Of a stretch of DNA of 64,000 nucleotides, positions 1 through 10,929 are shown piece after piece. The notes under the pieces were generated by a model. It did not search any database, was not told where the DNA came from, and saw only the letters and a list, made by a program, of their open reading frames with translations. Source of the stretch: Selaginella moellendorffii (Eukaryota > Streptophyta > Lycopodiopsida > Selaginellales > Selaginellaceae); the NCBI RefSeq assembly GCF_000143415.4, contig NW_003314295.1:1223923-1287922 (forward strand). The letters are read 5' to 3'. A program made the translations under genes and the position numbers. How positions within the stretch are numbered: the stretch's first letter is position 1; each line of letters starts with the position of its first letter.

Positions 1-596
1 GAGTGAATCACCTAATATATAATATCGTATAATAGTTATTGGATCATTTATATATTTTCTCTTTTACATTTAAATTTTTTATCTCTTCTTTCTGTAATAT
101 ATCTGTATCTAAAAGTTAAGAAAAGTGTTAAGGTGGTCTTAATTGCTGTATCTCTATGTGGTAGAATAACTACTCCCCAGAATGGTTTGGGGATTGTCCA
201 AGAGAGGCCAACTTGGTCTCAGTGACTAGCTCTCTACTTCCACAAAAGATCAGGTGCTGTAGGTAACCTTCTTTGATTTTCCTCTTGAAAGTTTTAATAT
301 AAATTTTCTTTCTCTTGGACTACACTATTTGCTCCCAAACCTTCAGCCTTTGAAGAATTCTCTCGATTGCAACAATGGTGGAGAGATGTTGATGGAGCAA
401 CTGCATAAAGAGGACGCCCCTGATCTTGGAGCGGGAGCCAAAGCTCGTGGAACTTCTAGAGCCATGTAAGATCAGATTGTTTGTGTGGTCTTGCCGATCA
501 ACTCAGTCGCGAAACCTCCATAGGTTCACCGATTGTCTAGGCAAGTAAGTAGTCTCGATCGGAGCCAGATGTCGAGAGATGTGCACCTCTTTTTCT
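1..596. other. intergenic, nothing recognised
   Basis: I see no convincing gene in this stretch. From about 480 the sequence becomes alignable with 56745 onward, so the right part belongs to the duplicated block that carries the helical-domain pseudogene and the tRNA remnant. Confidence 0.4.
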
Positions 597-1095
597 AGAG
601 CGTCAAGAGAGCATTTCTCGGCATCAGTAACCTAGACAGAGACAAGGTCCATAGCTCGAAGTCAACAAACCGAAGAAGATGGAGAAAAAAAAATTATACG
701 TAGAATCTAGCGTGTTGCATCTGCCTCCGCTTAAGCTATGACAATCCCCACAGTTTAGCAAAGTGATCCATCCCAAAAACTCTGGGTCAAGTCCTCCATG
801 GTTTTGGTCAGCGCGAGGGAGAGCGTCTCGGGATGATCTGCAAACCCGTGTGCATGACATGCAGGAGCTCCTTGATTGCCTCGTTGCCTCCCCTCTAGAA
901 CCGAATCGGCCCTGCTAACCAGCGTGGTCGCCAGCGCCACTGGCAATTCCCCGGCCTGGCCAGCATCTAATTGCTCTAGAATCGGCTCGCAAAATCCCAT
1001 AAAGCTCCGGACACACTCGCGCTTGGACAGTATTCCCAGCACTGTACTGGAAATCCTGTCAATCCAATCTAGAACCTAGCCCAGACGCTCCATCG
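597..1095 (-). pseudogene. decayed gene with helical (MCA/HeLo-like?) N-terminal domain, copy 1
   Basis: On the minus strand an ATG at 1095 starts MERLG, followed at once by a TAG. The frame then reads on through LDWIDRISSTVLGILSKREC, ..FMGFCEPILEQLDAG and LPVALATTLVSRADSVLE. This helix pattern (a Cys, then a regular Leu/Ile heptad, then a second Leu-rich helix ending SVLE) resembles the N-terminal helical bundle of plant MCA/HeLo-type proteins. That assignment is from memory and weak. After SVLE the natural frame (..NEAIKELLHVMHTG..) is reached only by a one-base shift, so this copy has both a stop and a frameshift. A second copy lies at 57000-57376, with a different stop. Confidence 0.45.
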
Positions 1096-1234
1096 CCAAT
1101 CAATCGATTGCCGCCGCAATGCCATCTCTGCTATGAGGGCCATAAGCACAAGCCACGCAGGAAAGAGAAAAATCACACGGAGGTTTAAACGGAGCCCCGG
1201 TTCAACTCTTACTAAAGCAAGAAAGTATTGTTGA

Positions 1235-1295
1235 TCCATTGTCGTCTAGTCCGGTAAGGATACCTGGCTTTCAGGGTTCAAATCCCGGCAATGGA
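1235..1295 (+). tRNA. tRNA-Glu pseudogene (internally deleted)
   Basis: TCCATTG at the 5' end and CAATGGA at the 3' end pair over 7 bp. The D-arm region GTCTAGTCCGGTAAGGATAC and a T-arm with GGGTTCAAATCCC match plant tRNA-Glu. The anticodon-arm 5' half and a TTC are present, but the 3' half of the anticodon arm and the variable loop (about a dozen bases) are missing, leaving only 61 nt. It cannot fold as a cloverleaf. The paralogous site near 57531-57572 keeps only the T-arm part. Confidence 0.6.
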
Positions 1296-1749
1296 GCTTT
1301 GTATCGATTTTGATTCCGATCTCTCTTCGAAATCTTACCTATTGTCCCGAGTTTGAAATTATCTAGCAAGCTTAATTTCTTTTCCTTTGCAAGCCAAGTT
1401 CCGCAACCTCTCCATCCTGACCATTTATCCAATTCCGGACAAGCACTGTTGGGGAGTACGTTGTTTTGAATCCTCTCACTGGAGCTCTAAAGGCCACCTT
1501 TCAAACCAAGCTCAGCGATACGGCTTGGACGCTGGTGTCGTTTGCAAAAGGCTGAGAGTTGCCCTGGCCATGCACATGTCCACCACTGGATTTGCTTTTT
1601 ACAATCAGATGTGGTTTATGTATATGATTCAAGAAGATCCATCGATGGTTTTTGTGCCTTGACCTGGAGAGCTTGGCATTTTGAATGGATTGACAGTGTC
1701 TTTGGTTCTAAAATGAAAATTATAAAGTAGTAAAACCACTTCTTTGTAT

Positions 1750-2175
1750 TGTAACGCACCCCAGCCCATGAATCCATTGTGGCGGCAGAGAAGCACTGCT
1801 CGTGACCGGTGTTCTTCATCTGGTGCTTGCCTCAGAAAGCTTGAGAGGATCTTGCAATAAAAAACTTTGCATTTCCTTGCGGAGCTGCGCCATGACTTCC
1901 TGGCCTTCCTGGTAGAACAGCACGAGATGATCGTTGGATGGTGGTCATGGATTTGAGGCCGCCATAGCCTTCCTGAGGATGTCGTCCACCATTGCCACTC
2001 GTCCAGTCTCTTGCCTTTCTGATGCAAAGAACATGACTCCCAACTCGACGATCTTCTTCTTGGCGCTCTCGTGGGTGATGCCGAGCTGCTCTTGGCTGAG
2101 AGAGGAGGAATCCGTGGAGGCGATGGTGTTTAGGAGAAGAACGAGGGACAATCTTTGGTAAGATTGCATCCTCTA
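1750..2175 (-). pseudogene. microbial-type terpene synthase-like pseudogene 1
   Basis: Minus-strand reading recovers N-terminal MTPSL sequence in several frames: [20 protein letters not shown], then a shortened stretch leading to VDDIL, then LVLFYQEGQEVMAQLRKEM-like and CKILSSF-like segments. It aligns with the intact gene at 3505-4566 from about residue 5 to 190 and then stops. The region between the SAKKKIV helix and the VDDIL metal-binding motif is collapsed, frames change repeatedly, and the second half with the NSE motif is absent. Non-functional. Confidence 0.7.
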
Positions 2176-2281
2176 GTTCTGTTAAACATCTACTTGTACT
2201 AGAATTCTTAAACTTGTTTGCTAAAATATATTTTTTAAAGTTTGTTATTTCCATAGACCACTTTCATTTTCTAGGGCTTGG

Positions 2282-3267
2282 ATGGCTAGCATTGCCGCGC
2301 CATTGAAGCTGATCCACTTGGTAACGTAATCTCGCCAGGGGCAAGCTCACGCTTTCTTCGTGTATATTTATAATTTAGGTGCGCCATGCCGAGGCCGATC
2401 ACAATGCTGGGCCCGGATTTCACGCAGGACATCGCATCTTCGACCCCAGCCTCAAACCCAATGGCTGGAAACAAGTAGCTTACATTAAAGTTTTGTATGT
2501 GATCCATGCTTTCTTGAAGGTGGAGCAGCTTCGGAAGCTTGTAGAAGTGACTGGTCTAATCCGTGACATCGAGCTGGTTGTGGTTTCTCCCTTGAGACGG
2601 TACACGTTTTGCATTGTAGGCTTTCAGAATTGTTCATACAATTTTATTTAAAGGGCATTGCAAACGGCTGTTGGAGTGTTTGGAGTAGAGACAGAGCCAC
2701 CATTCCTGTCATTGAATGGTGTTGCATCGTCCTCTTCTTGTTTCAATCCACCTCTCATTGCCTTGGAGCTATGCAGGGAGCTCATTGTATGTTCCAGCTT
2801 TACTTCTCTAATTTTGTGTTTTCTCTTCCAATTCCTGTATTAAATCTCTTTGCCAGACGCCTTATGAGTCCAACAAGAGGAGCCCAATCAGCACCTGCAA
2901 GATCCAATTTCCAATGGTTGATTTTACTCAGGTGTGAGGATCATCTGTTTCTTTCTTTTTATTCTGGAGGTTTGATAATCGCACAGCACAGATCAAAGAG
3001 GACGAAGACGTGCTGTGGCATCCCAACGTCCGTGAATTGAAAGATTCCCTGGAAGGAAGAAGGCGGGCTTTCTTACAATGGTAAAGTAAAATCTCTCTCT
3101 CTCTCTCTCTCTCACATCAACAATCTACTTGGTTTTCAAGGCTCCTGTGTCGCAAAGAGAAGAACATTGCGGTTGTTTCTCATTCCGCCTTCTTGAAAAA
3201 CCTAATAAGTAAGCGTGATGAAACCGGACCCTTTGTCATCAGTGATAAGGCGCCACGCTCAAGGTAA
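2282..3267 (+). CDS. phosphoglycerate mutase-like (histidine phosphatase superfamily) protein
   Basis: Seven exons can be joined with clean GT-AG borders: 2282-2320, 2379-2474, 2520-2599, 2654-2786, 2857-2931, 2992-3080 and 3141-3267. This gives 212 residues with introns of 45-70 nt. The N-terminus carries the superfamily signature LVRHAEADHN, with the nucleophile His in RHA. SPLRRALQTA supplies a conserved phosphate-pocket Arg, and IAVVSHSAFL carries the second catalytic-type His. This is the layout of plant cytosolic PGM-like proteins, which are broad phosphatases and not necessarily glycolytic mutases, so the substrate cannot be read from sequence. All phases agree and there is no internal stop, so the gene looks functional. 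A broken copy lies at 29848-30275. Confidence 0.85.
3092..3113. repeat. (CT)n microsatellite in the last intron of the phosphatase gene
   Basis: An uninterrupted CT dinucleotide run lies in the intron between the exons ending 3080 and starting 3141. It may also serve as the polypyrimidine-rich part of that intron. Confidence 0.9.
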
Positions 3268-3504
3268 TATCCATTCCTTCCTTTGTTTCATTGTTTGGGT
3301 TTGATTTCCGTGAGCAATGCGTAGTTTTCTCAATTGTGAGCTGCATACTGTGACTCTAAAACCTTGAGATGACCCGGACCACTTTGAGCTCAGAGATCAT
3401 TTTCTTATCATTATTTATTTTATCTTTTCAGAAGAAAAAGAGAAATTATCTGCTCTTTCCATGAGCATAATTTATTACATATTAGCAATTTTCCACAATA
3501 AGAA

Positions 3505-4566
3505 CTACATGTTTTTCACGATTACCGTTTGATTGGGGTCCATGATCCAAGTTCCATGAAACAACTCACCATCGAGCAAAGCGTTGTCACAACCATGGTA
3601 ACGAGCAGTAATAAAAGCCCACTTTAGATGACCAGCCACAGCCATTGGAACATTAAATGCAAATTTGAGAAGCTCTGGGTTCTTGTCCACCTTTGCCTTG
3701 ATGATAAGTTTCTTCTGCAAATCTAGAATCGAGTCCTCCTCCTGCTTGATCATCTCACAAACGCGATCCACACTCTTCTGAAAAGTTGCACAATCATGGG
3801 CAAGCAAAACAATTACCCAGTTGTGGTAAATGGTGCCATTGTAATACTCCTTGCGCAGTGACAAGAGGTCGTTCACCGTGACAATGTGGTCGTCCATGAT
3901 CTTGACGAGCTCACGGATCTCTCCCAAGTTTACAACCAATTCCTCGAGGTTGATTCCCACGCAAAATTCAGTCATGATGCAGGCCATCACCTCCATGAAT
4001 CCAGTGCGGCGGCGGAGAAGCCGGTACTCCTCGCTGCTCGGGATCGTGTTATTGATTTGGTGCTTGACCTCCTCCTGGACGCTATCCAGATAGATTGAGA
4101 GGATCTTGCAGTAGCGAGCGAATAAAGAAGTGGGCATTTCCTTGCGGAGTTCCACCATGACTTCCACCAAGAGAAGCAGCACGAGGTCATGATGATCATG
4201 CTCCTCAGATGCTTTGTAGATTCCAGTGGTGGCAATGCTCCAGACGATGGATTTGAGGGCGCCATAACCTTCCCGGCTGCTTGACTCGAGGATGTCATCC
4301 ACCAGGAAGTACACCCACAAATGCTTCCCTGCCAAGAGGACTCTGTCCCTCTCGCCATTGGGATGCATCAAACAAGCTAAGAGCATGACTCTCGACTGGA
4401 CAATCTTCCTCTTGGCACTCTCGTCGGTGATACCGAGCTTGGAGATGAGCCATTGATCGAGCTCTTGGCTGAGAGAAGAAGAATCCCAGTGGCAAGCAGA
4501 GGGGATGTTATTTGGAAGAAGAGGCAACTCAAGGCGAGGGACAAGCTTTGCCATGAGACACTCCAT
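3505..4566 (-). CDS. MTPSL: microbial terpene synthase-like protein, intact, 353 aa
   Basis: This is an intronless ORF of 353 residues with the class I terpene synthase fold signatures. The first metal-binding motif is LVDDILES (D90, D91, E94). The second is NDLLSLRKE (N232, S236, E240), matching the NSE consensus NDxxSxxxE. An RRRTGF stretch at about 185-190 could supply the pyrophosphate-sensing Arg, and TARYHG (R322-Y323) gives the C-terminal RY pair. Such enzymes ionise geranyl or farnesyl diphosphate with Mg2+ and release mono- or sesquiterpenes. There is no transit peptide (the domain starts within the first 20 residues), which suggests cytosol and a sesquiterpene product, an inference. 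The ATG at 4566 aligns with the start of the 57889 paralogue. Tail-to-tail with the phosphatase gene. Confidence 0.92.
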
Positions 4567-4569
4567 TAT

Positions 4570-4935
4570 GCCTTAGAATTAGGCTTGTTGTTCGAGTTCT
4601 CCACATTCAGTTTTTGTTGATAGGTATAGGAATTTTTTTCATTCGATGAACCCAGCATGGCCTGGAGATGGATGAACGAATTTGTTCACAAATTTACCCT
4701 CTTGATGCCTCTATCCAAGTAATTATAAACTGTAGAGATGTATATGAAAATTTTAATAATTAAGAACTTAATTAGGGCTGTTTTAACCCACCACTTTATT
4801 TTATATGTTTTTGTATGGCTTGAGTTTGGATCCCAAGGTGGCAGGCATTATGTTTTATGTCCTCTCTTGCATTGCAAGCTAGAGTCAGCTTGGTGTCTTA
4901 CCACTTGATTGATTAGTGAAGAATTGACTGGTGAA
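4570..4935. repeat. 5' flank of the MTPSL, repeated in inverted orientation at about 40610-41030
   Basis: The upstream sequence of the MTPSL gene reappears as reverse complement at 40610-41030, with shared blocks around the CAAGTGGTAAGACACCAAGC-type segment. There it leads into ATGGAGT of another MTPSL copy. No coding sequence seen. It marks how far the gene-plus-promoter duplication unit extends. Confidence 0.6.
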
Positions 4936-4971
4936 ACAAAGAAAAAAGGATTCCCTTTGATCCCCTGATCA

Positions 4972-5662
4972 TGAGCTTGTCTATAAACAACCAAAGAGAA
5001 CACCTTGAAAGATAGTCCATAAGATTCAAATATAGAAAGAAAGGGCCTAGTGCACCCCTTTTTTTAATTGGTTAAGGGTTTTCGGATATTTGGATCTTGG
5101 ATTTGAATAATACTAGATTGGGTAACCTCCCGAGAAGTCTAAATTCATGAGCTTACATTTGGTATTAGAGCGATTTCGGGTTTGACTTTGTTGGTTGGCT
5201 AAGGGAATCACACCATATGTTAATTGACATTTGGCTGGGAAGTCTAAATTCAGAAGCTTACATTTGGTATTAAAGCGGTTTTAGGTTCGACTTTGTTGGT
5301 TGTCTAAGGGAATCACACCACATGTTGATTGACATCTGGTTGGTCCAGTTTGCTTTCGACTTTGTTGGTTGGATAAGGAAATCACACCACATGTTAATTG
5401 ACATCTGGCTGGTCTAGTTTGCTCTTGCTGAGTTTCCGTTCACAAAGGCGTGAACTTGCAAGGAAGCATGATAGAGATTAAACAACCAAAAAGAACTACT
5501 TGAGAGATGATCCATAAGGTTCAAATATAAAGGGAAAAGCCCATGAATAATAGTGCACCCCCTTTTCTAATCAATTAAGGGTTTTGGGATATTTAGCGTC
5601 CTTGAGTTTGAATAATACTGGGTTATGTAACCTCCCGGGAAGTCCAAATTTAGGAGTTTATT
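4972..5662 (+). mobile_element. TRIM-like element: two short LTRs with PBS
   Basis: Two related segments of roughly 185-195 bp (about 4972-5157 and 5469-5662) share AACAACCAAAGAGAAC.., a C-rich GTGCACCCC.. block, and GGTAACCTCCCGAGAAGTC near the end. Directly after the first (..GCTTACA) comes TGGTATTAGAGC (5160-5171), close to the usual initiator-tRNA-Met primer-binding site. A second PBS-like TGGTATTAAAGC is at 5266-5277, inside internal tandem repeats of TTGTTGGTTGGATAAGG-type units. No gag or pol is present, which fits a terminal-repeat retrotransposon in miniature, here internally reiterated. A further degenerate copy of the LTR-like part is near 19749-19895. Confidence 0.45.
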
Positions 5663-5705
5663 GGATCCAGCTTATGATTGCTGGAACTTGCACATAAACT
5701 AAAGC

Positions 5706-5870
5706 CGTACCTATCGTAGCAAATCGCTTGCAGCCGAGCCTGGGAAATCTTTGAGGAGATGCGCAAACCAGAGATCATCAAGCTGGTGGCTTGCTAAAAG
5801 GTGCTTGCTTTCTCTAAGACTTGAACTAAGGACCTCCCACGGGTGCTCTAACCAACGCTTTAATTCTAAA
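5706..5870. pseudogene. gene debris: AWEIFEEM fragment and tRNA-like remnant
   Basis: A segment containing GGGAAATCTTTGAGGAGATG and ATCATCAAGCTGGTGGC recurs inverted at about 59145-59275. It could encode a short PPR-like AWEIFEEM helix but is far too short to be a gene. On the minus strand 5805-5857 reads GTTGGTTAGAGCACCC.., with AGTTCAAGTCT about 30 nt on, like the A and B boxes of a tRNA or a tRNA-derived SINE head. The GTTGGTTAGAGCAC motif recurs near 59026. Confidence 0.3.
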
Positions 5871-6079
5871 TATTTAATTATTTTATCAAGTAGCATACAT
5901 TCACTTTCTCTTTCCCAAGAGAAAGCTTTTGAGTAAGCAAGCCTGGATGCTTGCCTGGTATTGGAAAGGCAGTTTTTATTGCAGATTATTTCATGATTTG
6001 CTGGAAGAACTTCTTTTGGGGAGCTGTTTTGTGGATCTCTCTCAAGCTCCTATGCAGTGTCCATCACTCATTTGCTTTT

Positions 6080-6300
6080 TTCTGCCCAACTAACATGGGA
6101 CTGTAATACTACATGAATGCAATGCATTATTCACCTCACTCTGGTCCTTTTAATCCTCACTACTTCTTAGGCACCTGTAGACGCTGGTGAAGTCCCACTT
6201 CAGGTATGTGTCTAGTGTGGTTCATACCCATGGAACTCCATTGACGACGATGACTTTGGGGAGGATCCAACTCGCACTGTGCAATCTATGTCACTTGTAT
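6080..6300. repeat. rearranged segment, inverted copy at about 29490-29680
   Basis: The blocks around TGCAATGCATTATTCACCTC and GTGGTTCATACCCATGGAAC recur as reverse complements at 29490-29680. At 6240-6277 the segment is joined to GACGATGACTTTGGGGAGGATCCAACTCG, which is the C-terminal acidic end of the beta-tubulin-like fragment also seen at 12495-12640. No ORF of note. It records a rearrangement breakpoint. Confidence 0.5.
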
Positions 6301-8343
6301 AAGACCATATTGTATAAGTTTCACTTGGACTTATTGAGATGTAGTGGGCACATTAGCAATTTCATGAGTTGACAAGATTAATATTAGCTTTGATAAGATG
6401 AGTTATTACCATAGTACCATAGATAAAAATAAATCTCCTATAGGCTTGTTATGAGTGGTAAATAAGTTGGTCTATAGCTGTTTAATATGACACTAGTGAA
6501 TCCTTCCTATATATGATTATATGTGGATGAATCAAAATTCTAGGGATTAGTTTATTAGTTCAAATAGTCATTATTGTATTCTCTCATAAACTTTTCTTAA
6601 ATTAGATTAAATATAGTGCAAATAAAAATTTACTATTTAGACAAGTTAAGTCTAAAAATAAAGCTATTATAAACCATTTTCTATTTTTTGAAAGAAAAGA
6701 TGTGGTCTTGTCACACCATAAGCAAACCAAGTGGTTTTATCATTCCATAGACAAACTAATTTCTTCACCACCCTAAAGTTCAAAAGATTGTGTAACATCT
6801 AGATCAAAAAGTAGCTTCACTACCTTAAATATCCCCATTGCCTTTCACAAGTTTATTGTGCATAAAACCATTAAACTTTATAAAAACTTGAACTTTCATC
6901 ACAAAATATGAAAAAGCCACTATAAAAATACTTTTGAGCTGTATCCATAATGGATTCCATTATATTCACCTTAACATCCCCTAACCCTTCACAAAAGAAC
7001 AACCTTTTCTATAATATTCAGCTTTGTAAAAATTTAAATATTTGCCCTCCACCCAAACAAAGGTTTTTAACCTTATTATCATCTTCATTCTTTGAGATTT
7101 GATGCAATAAAAATCATTTCTTCCCTAAATATGAAGTATTGGCTATTGGTTGTCTACTCTATTAATCATTCTATTGACCATAATTGACTGAGTTACTTTA
7201 GTGATAGCATCAATCAATTTTGATAACAAGTCTTTCTTGACTTTTTGCTATATATCCACCAAACTCAAACTATTGATAAAATATTGCATCTTTAGAAACT
7301 CATTATATGTATTTGTGAAATTAAAGTAAATAGATCACAGAACTTAATGAACATACACATTCAAAGACAAAATCCCTTGCATGATCTTAGTTCGCAAGAT
7401 CAACCTTTTCAAACTTCTTCACTAATAAAGCATAAAAAACCTTTGTTAAATCACTTAAAAATCCTTAATGAAATTACCAAAATCTAAAACAAAAACCATA
7501 AGAATATTCTAAAAATATTTCATGGTTTAGTGATTTAGGGCTTGTTAATTTCATTGGTATTGTTCTTTTAAGGTATGGTTGATAATGTCATTTTAAAACA
7601 AAAGCCAAATTAAAGGTTCAAAATGACATCAAGGAGGTGAATAAACTCAATGTATGGCTTGAATTGGATATAGAACCTCTAAAAACACACATAACAAAAG
7701 AAACCTCATCCATATTCCAAAACTAAAGTTAAAGCAAAAAACTAGTTTCCCTCCTTATTTTTATCTATACTTGATCTCTCACACTTCAATATAGCAATGC
7801 CACTCAATTGCCCCACCTATAAGAAACTACCAATCATCTCATGTCCAAGCTGCCCCAAAAATCTTTCATGTGGAGCTTGTGGACTCTTCCCTCTTTGCAC
7901 AAAAACACCAACAAATTGGAAGTAGAATCCATCACCATTAAATCTGATTCAGGAGAGTTTTTTGCCATGGGCATGAATCAATTGCTCCAAAAGAAGAAGA
8001 CAAGAGCACTCCCAAAGCAAAACTTGAGGGCCAAACACAACCTCTTTCTAGTGGCTTTCTTATACACTCGTAATACCAATTGTATCAACAAAGTGGGCAG
8101 AATCAAATTCAAGATAATCTTGAGGCACTAGCAAGGTGGTGGTAGCATTTTCCATTAGATTAAAGCTAGACCATAGTGGTTTAAGGAGAGGTAACAATGG
8201 GAATAAGGATGTCACTATTATACCCTTTTGCATTTATTTGGATGAGGATCAAATTTATGCAAAAGTGTGTCATTGTGACAGTGACGCACTTAAACTTCTC
8301 AATCAGTAGCCATGTCTCCACACTTCAAATATAATCTAATAAG

Positions 8344-8591
8344 TGAATAAATTGTTTTTGCCTATACTCTCATTCTTAAAAAGGTTGAGTGGTGTGAATA
8401 TTTTGTTTATATTGTGATAGCCAAAGTATTTTATGGAGTTGTAGAGGGTTTTAAATATATAGTAGGGATAGTGAGTAGGTTATCTACAAAATAATGACAA
8501 ACAAACAGAGACAAGAACATAGGGAAAAAAAAAAAAAACGAGAAGAGAATAGAAGAGAATTCAATTTTAAACCCCAAAGGCATGAGTAAGA

Positions 8592-8679
<88 letters not shown>

Positions 8680-8976
8680 ATCTCTCAACTTTACTTTGCA
8701 CAAACAATTATAGTCAAGAGAAAAGATGGTTAATTCAATACAAATGCATACAATAATGAGTGGGGGTTATTTTCCAGCACATCTAAGTGCTACTTATATA
8801 CTACATTATTTTATAATTATTCCTAACTACTTTATGCTTATTTATGACAAATGTTGCCTAGATTAGGTTTTTCTTCTTTGGATGTTTAAAATTGAACATA
8901 ACTTCATTTTGCCTAAGCTTCTTTCTTTTCTTTTGCCTAAGAAAATATACAAAATAAAACATTTATCTCTTCATCA
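8344..8976. mobile_element. solo-LTR-like insertion (TG...CA, 5-bp target duplication)
   Basis: Compared with copy B (near 22110-22135) copy A has an extra 633 bp starting TGAATAAATTG and ending TCTCTTCATCA. It is flanked by ATAAG on both sides (8339-8343 and 8977-8981). A relative lies at 41618-42070 inside an MTPSL pseudogene with its own 5-bp repeat. TG..CA ends plus 5-bp duplications without coding sequence indicate a solo LTR. It carries an A-rich/AGAAGAGAATAGAAG tract and a long AT microsatellite. Confidence 0.65.
8596..8677. repeat. (AT)n microsatellite
   Basis: About 41 uninterrupted AT units lie inside the solo-LTR-like insertion. The related insertion at 41618-42070 has only a short ACATATATTATT there, so the expansion happened after insertion. 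The YIYIYI.. reading frame across it is an artefact. Confidence 0.95.
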
Positions 8977-9029
8977 ATAAGCACACAAATAGCAGATTTT
9001 TATCCAAATTCTTTCAAAATATCCACCTT

Positions 9030-9420
9030 TGCTACTAAGCCTAAGTGTTTAGCTGCCAACTTGCTTGTAGAGCTTGAGAGCAAAAGGTAGACATTTTGAG
9101 GTGTATTCTCAGTGTATCCCATGAAATAATGTTATTCTGCTTCATGCAATGTCTAAGTGCTTCCAATATCTCATTACATCCGATAGAAGAGCTCAAGGTG
9201 CATGTCCCATGATGACCATATTCCATACAACCAATGTCATAAATCTTCATCCTCCCAAACACTTCTAGTGCTTCCACATATCCACGAGGTTGCTCACAAC
9301 AAATGCATCAGCTTCATCTCCACACACACACCCATTGTCATTTCCTTCAACTGCTTGCAAGTACTAAAAAAACTTTCTGAGCGTGCCACACTTGGGAGTA
9401 GAGTCCAAGAGGCTGTTTAG
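9030..9420 (-). pseudogene. PPR gene debris (copy A)
   Basis: Minus-strand fragments such as EALEVFGRMKIYDIG and a tail near LCSQALQASWQLNT correspond to the better-preserved copy-B remnant at 22330-22650. Stops and frame changes are frequent and no complete repeat survives. Confidence 0.4.
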
Positions 9421-9539
9421 AATGTGGAATCTATTGCCTGCATATGAAACTTCTTAAAGTTAATACACCATTGCAGTCCAGAACTAAGCTTACCTCTTTT
9501 GCTCACCAAAAATCCATTTTCCATCCTGGAATCAGTTGG

Positions 9540-9870
9540 CACACTTCTCAAGTTGACAGCCTTGCTACTACATGCTGGAAAAAGAGATTGAGTGCCCAGC
9601 TACCTTTGCAGTTATGAGTGGAGATGAAACATTGCAGGTCTACATGCAAATTCTTGCCAATACACATCATTGCTCCTGAACTCACGATGATAGCCAGCCT
9701 CCTGCTGTACCCACAAAATGACTCCTCTTTTTCTTCTTTGGGAATGTCCCATGCAATGGCTCCTATGCCTGAAATGTACCCCTGATCCTTGAGAGCAGCC
9801 TTGAGTAGCCATATTGTCACTATGTGTATGAGTTTTATCCCATAAGTATGAACTTATGAATGATTCCACA
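9540..9870 (-). pseudogene. unrecognised conserved remnant (copy A)
   Basis: A minus-strand frame reads IGAIAWDIPKEEKEESFCGY, SRRLAIIVSSGAMMCIG and DLQCFISTHNCKG, and a very similar frame occurs in copy B at about 22820-23100. I do not recognise the family. Conservation between copies may reflect only their common recent origin. Confidence 0.3.
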
Positions 9871-10929
9871 TTTGTCAGTGTCTGAGCTTCTTATAAACTT
9901 TGCCTACAGTCCCATATGCACGTAGGCTACAGCTTGGTTCTTGTTTGGCTATAACATTCTTCCACTTCCCAGTTCAGCTTGAAATAGAGCAAAATGCAAA
10001 AGCAACACTCCTTTATTTCTTATAATTTTTATAACCATTTTCACACTCTCTATGCTCTTTTAACCATAACCTCTCCATCAATTTTTCTCTCTCCTCCAAT
10101 TAAACTTCTAGCATATAAAGTATTGTCAAAAAGTAAAATTATTATGAATTTTGGGCAAAATATTGGTGTTCCAGACCTGGATGAATTCCTGGAGAAGTAT
10201 GATCCTCTTCACCACAAGTTCTCAAAAGCTGGTTGAACAATTGACAAGAAGGGCTATTGTGAATATACTCTCAGAAATGGTTGTAAGGATTTTTCTTGGC
10301 ATTACTCAATAACAGATTGGTTTTGGGAGCCAATAAGTATTGACACAAAAAATATATTTGAACTTTCTAGAGGTTGCGAAATGCTTATTTTATGCATTAA
10401 ATTTTGTTTCTACTTTTAATGTTTAAAGAAGATTAAGTGGACTTATAGTTGATTTTGTTATATCTTTTATTAGCTAAGCTGCTTCAGGAAACATGATGGT
10501 ATTAGAGAACCTTCTTGACATCATTCCTCCAAAGCTAACTCAAGGTTAAAAACTAGCAAATGCTAACTCTCTCTTTGACATGCCTAGTCTATTGTAAAGT
10601 TGTTGAGCTTGCTATCCACAAGAACACTCACACACACTCAAACAACTTTGTGTTTCAGAACCAAAAATGTCAACAGAAAAGAGAAATAATAAGAAACAAA
10701 TATTCTTTATAATTCTTTAAAACCATACTATTTTAGCCTCCATTATTTTTTTCTCTTTGCCAAAATAATAAAATTATTAGCTAATTAAAGATACGATGAT
10801 ATCAACTACTTAATCTCCTTCAAACATTCCACATATTCAATAAATAAATGTCGAAATAAATCTTAAAGCATAAAATATAATCAACAAAGGCATCGTTTTC
10901 GCCATCTCCACAGCCTCACCACCATACAG

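Noticed and set aside
5158-5420. Possible CRISPR-like or satellite array
   Set aside because: The repeated units are imperfect, unequally spaced and associated with retroelement primer-binding sites in a plant genome.
8431-8703. ORF with a long Tyr-Ile repeat
   Set aside because: It is the translation of an AT dinucleotide microsatellite inside a solo-LTR-like insertion.
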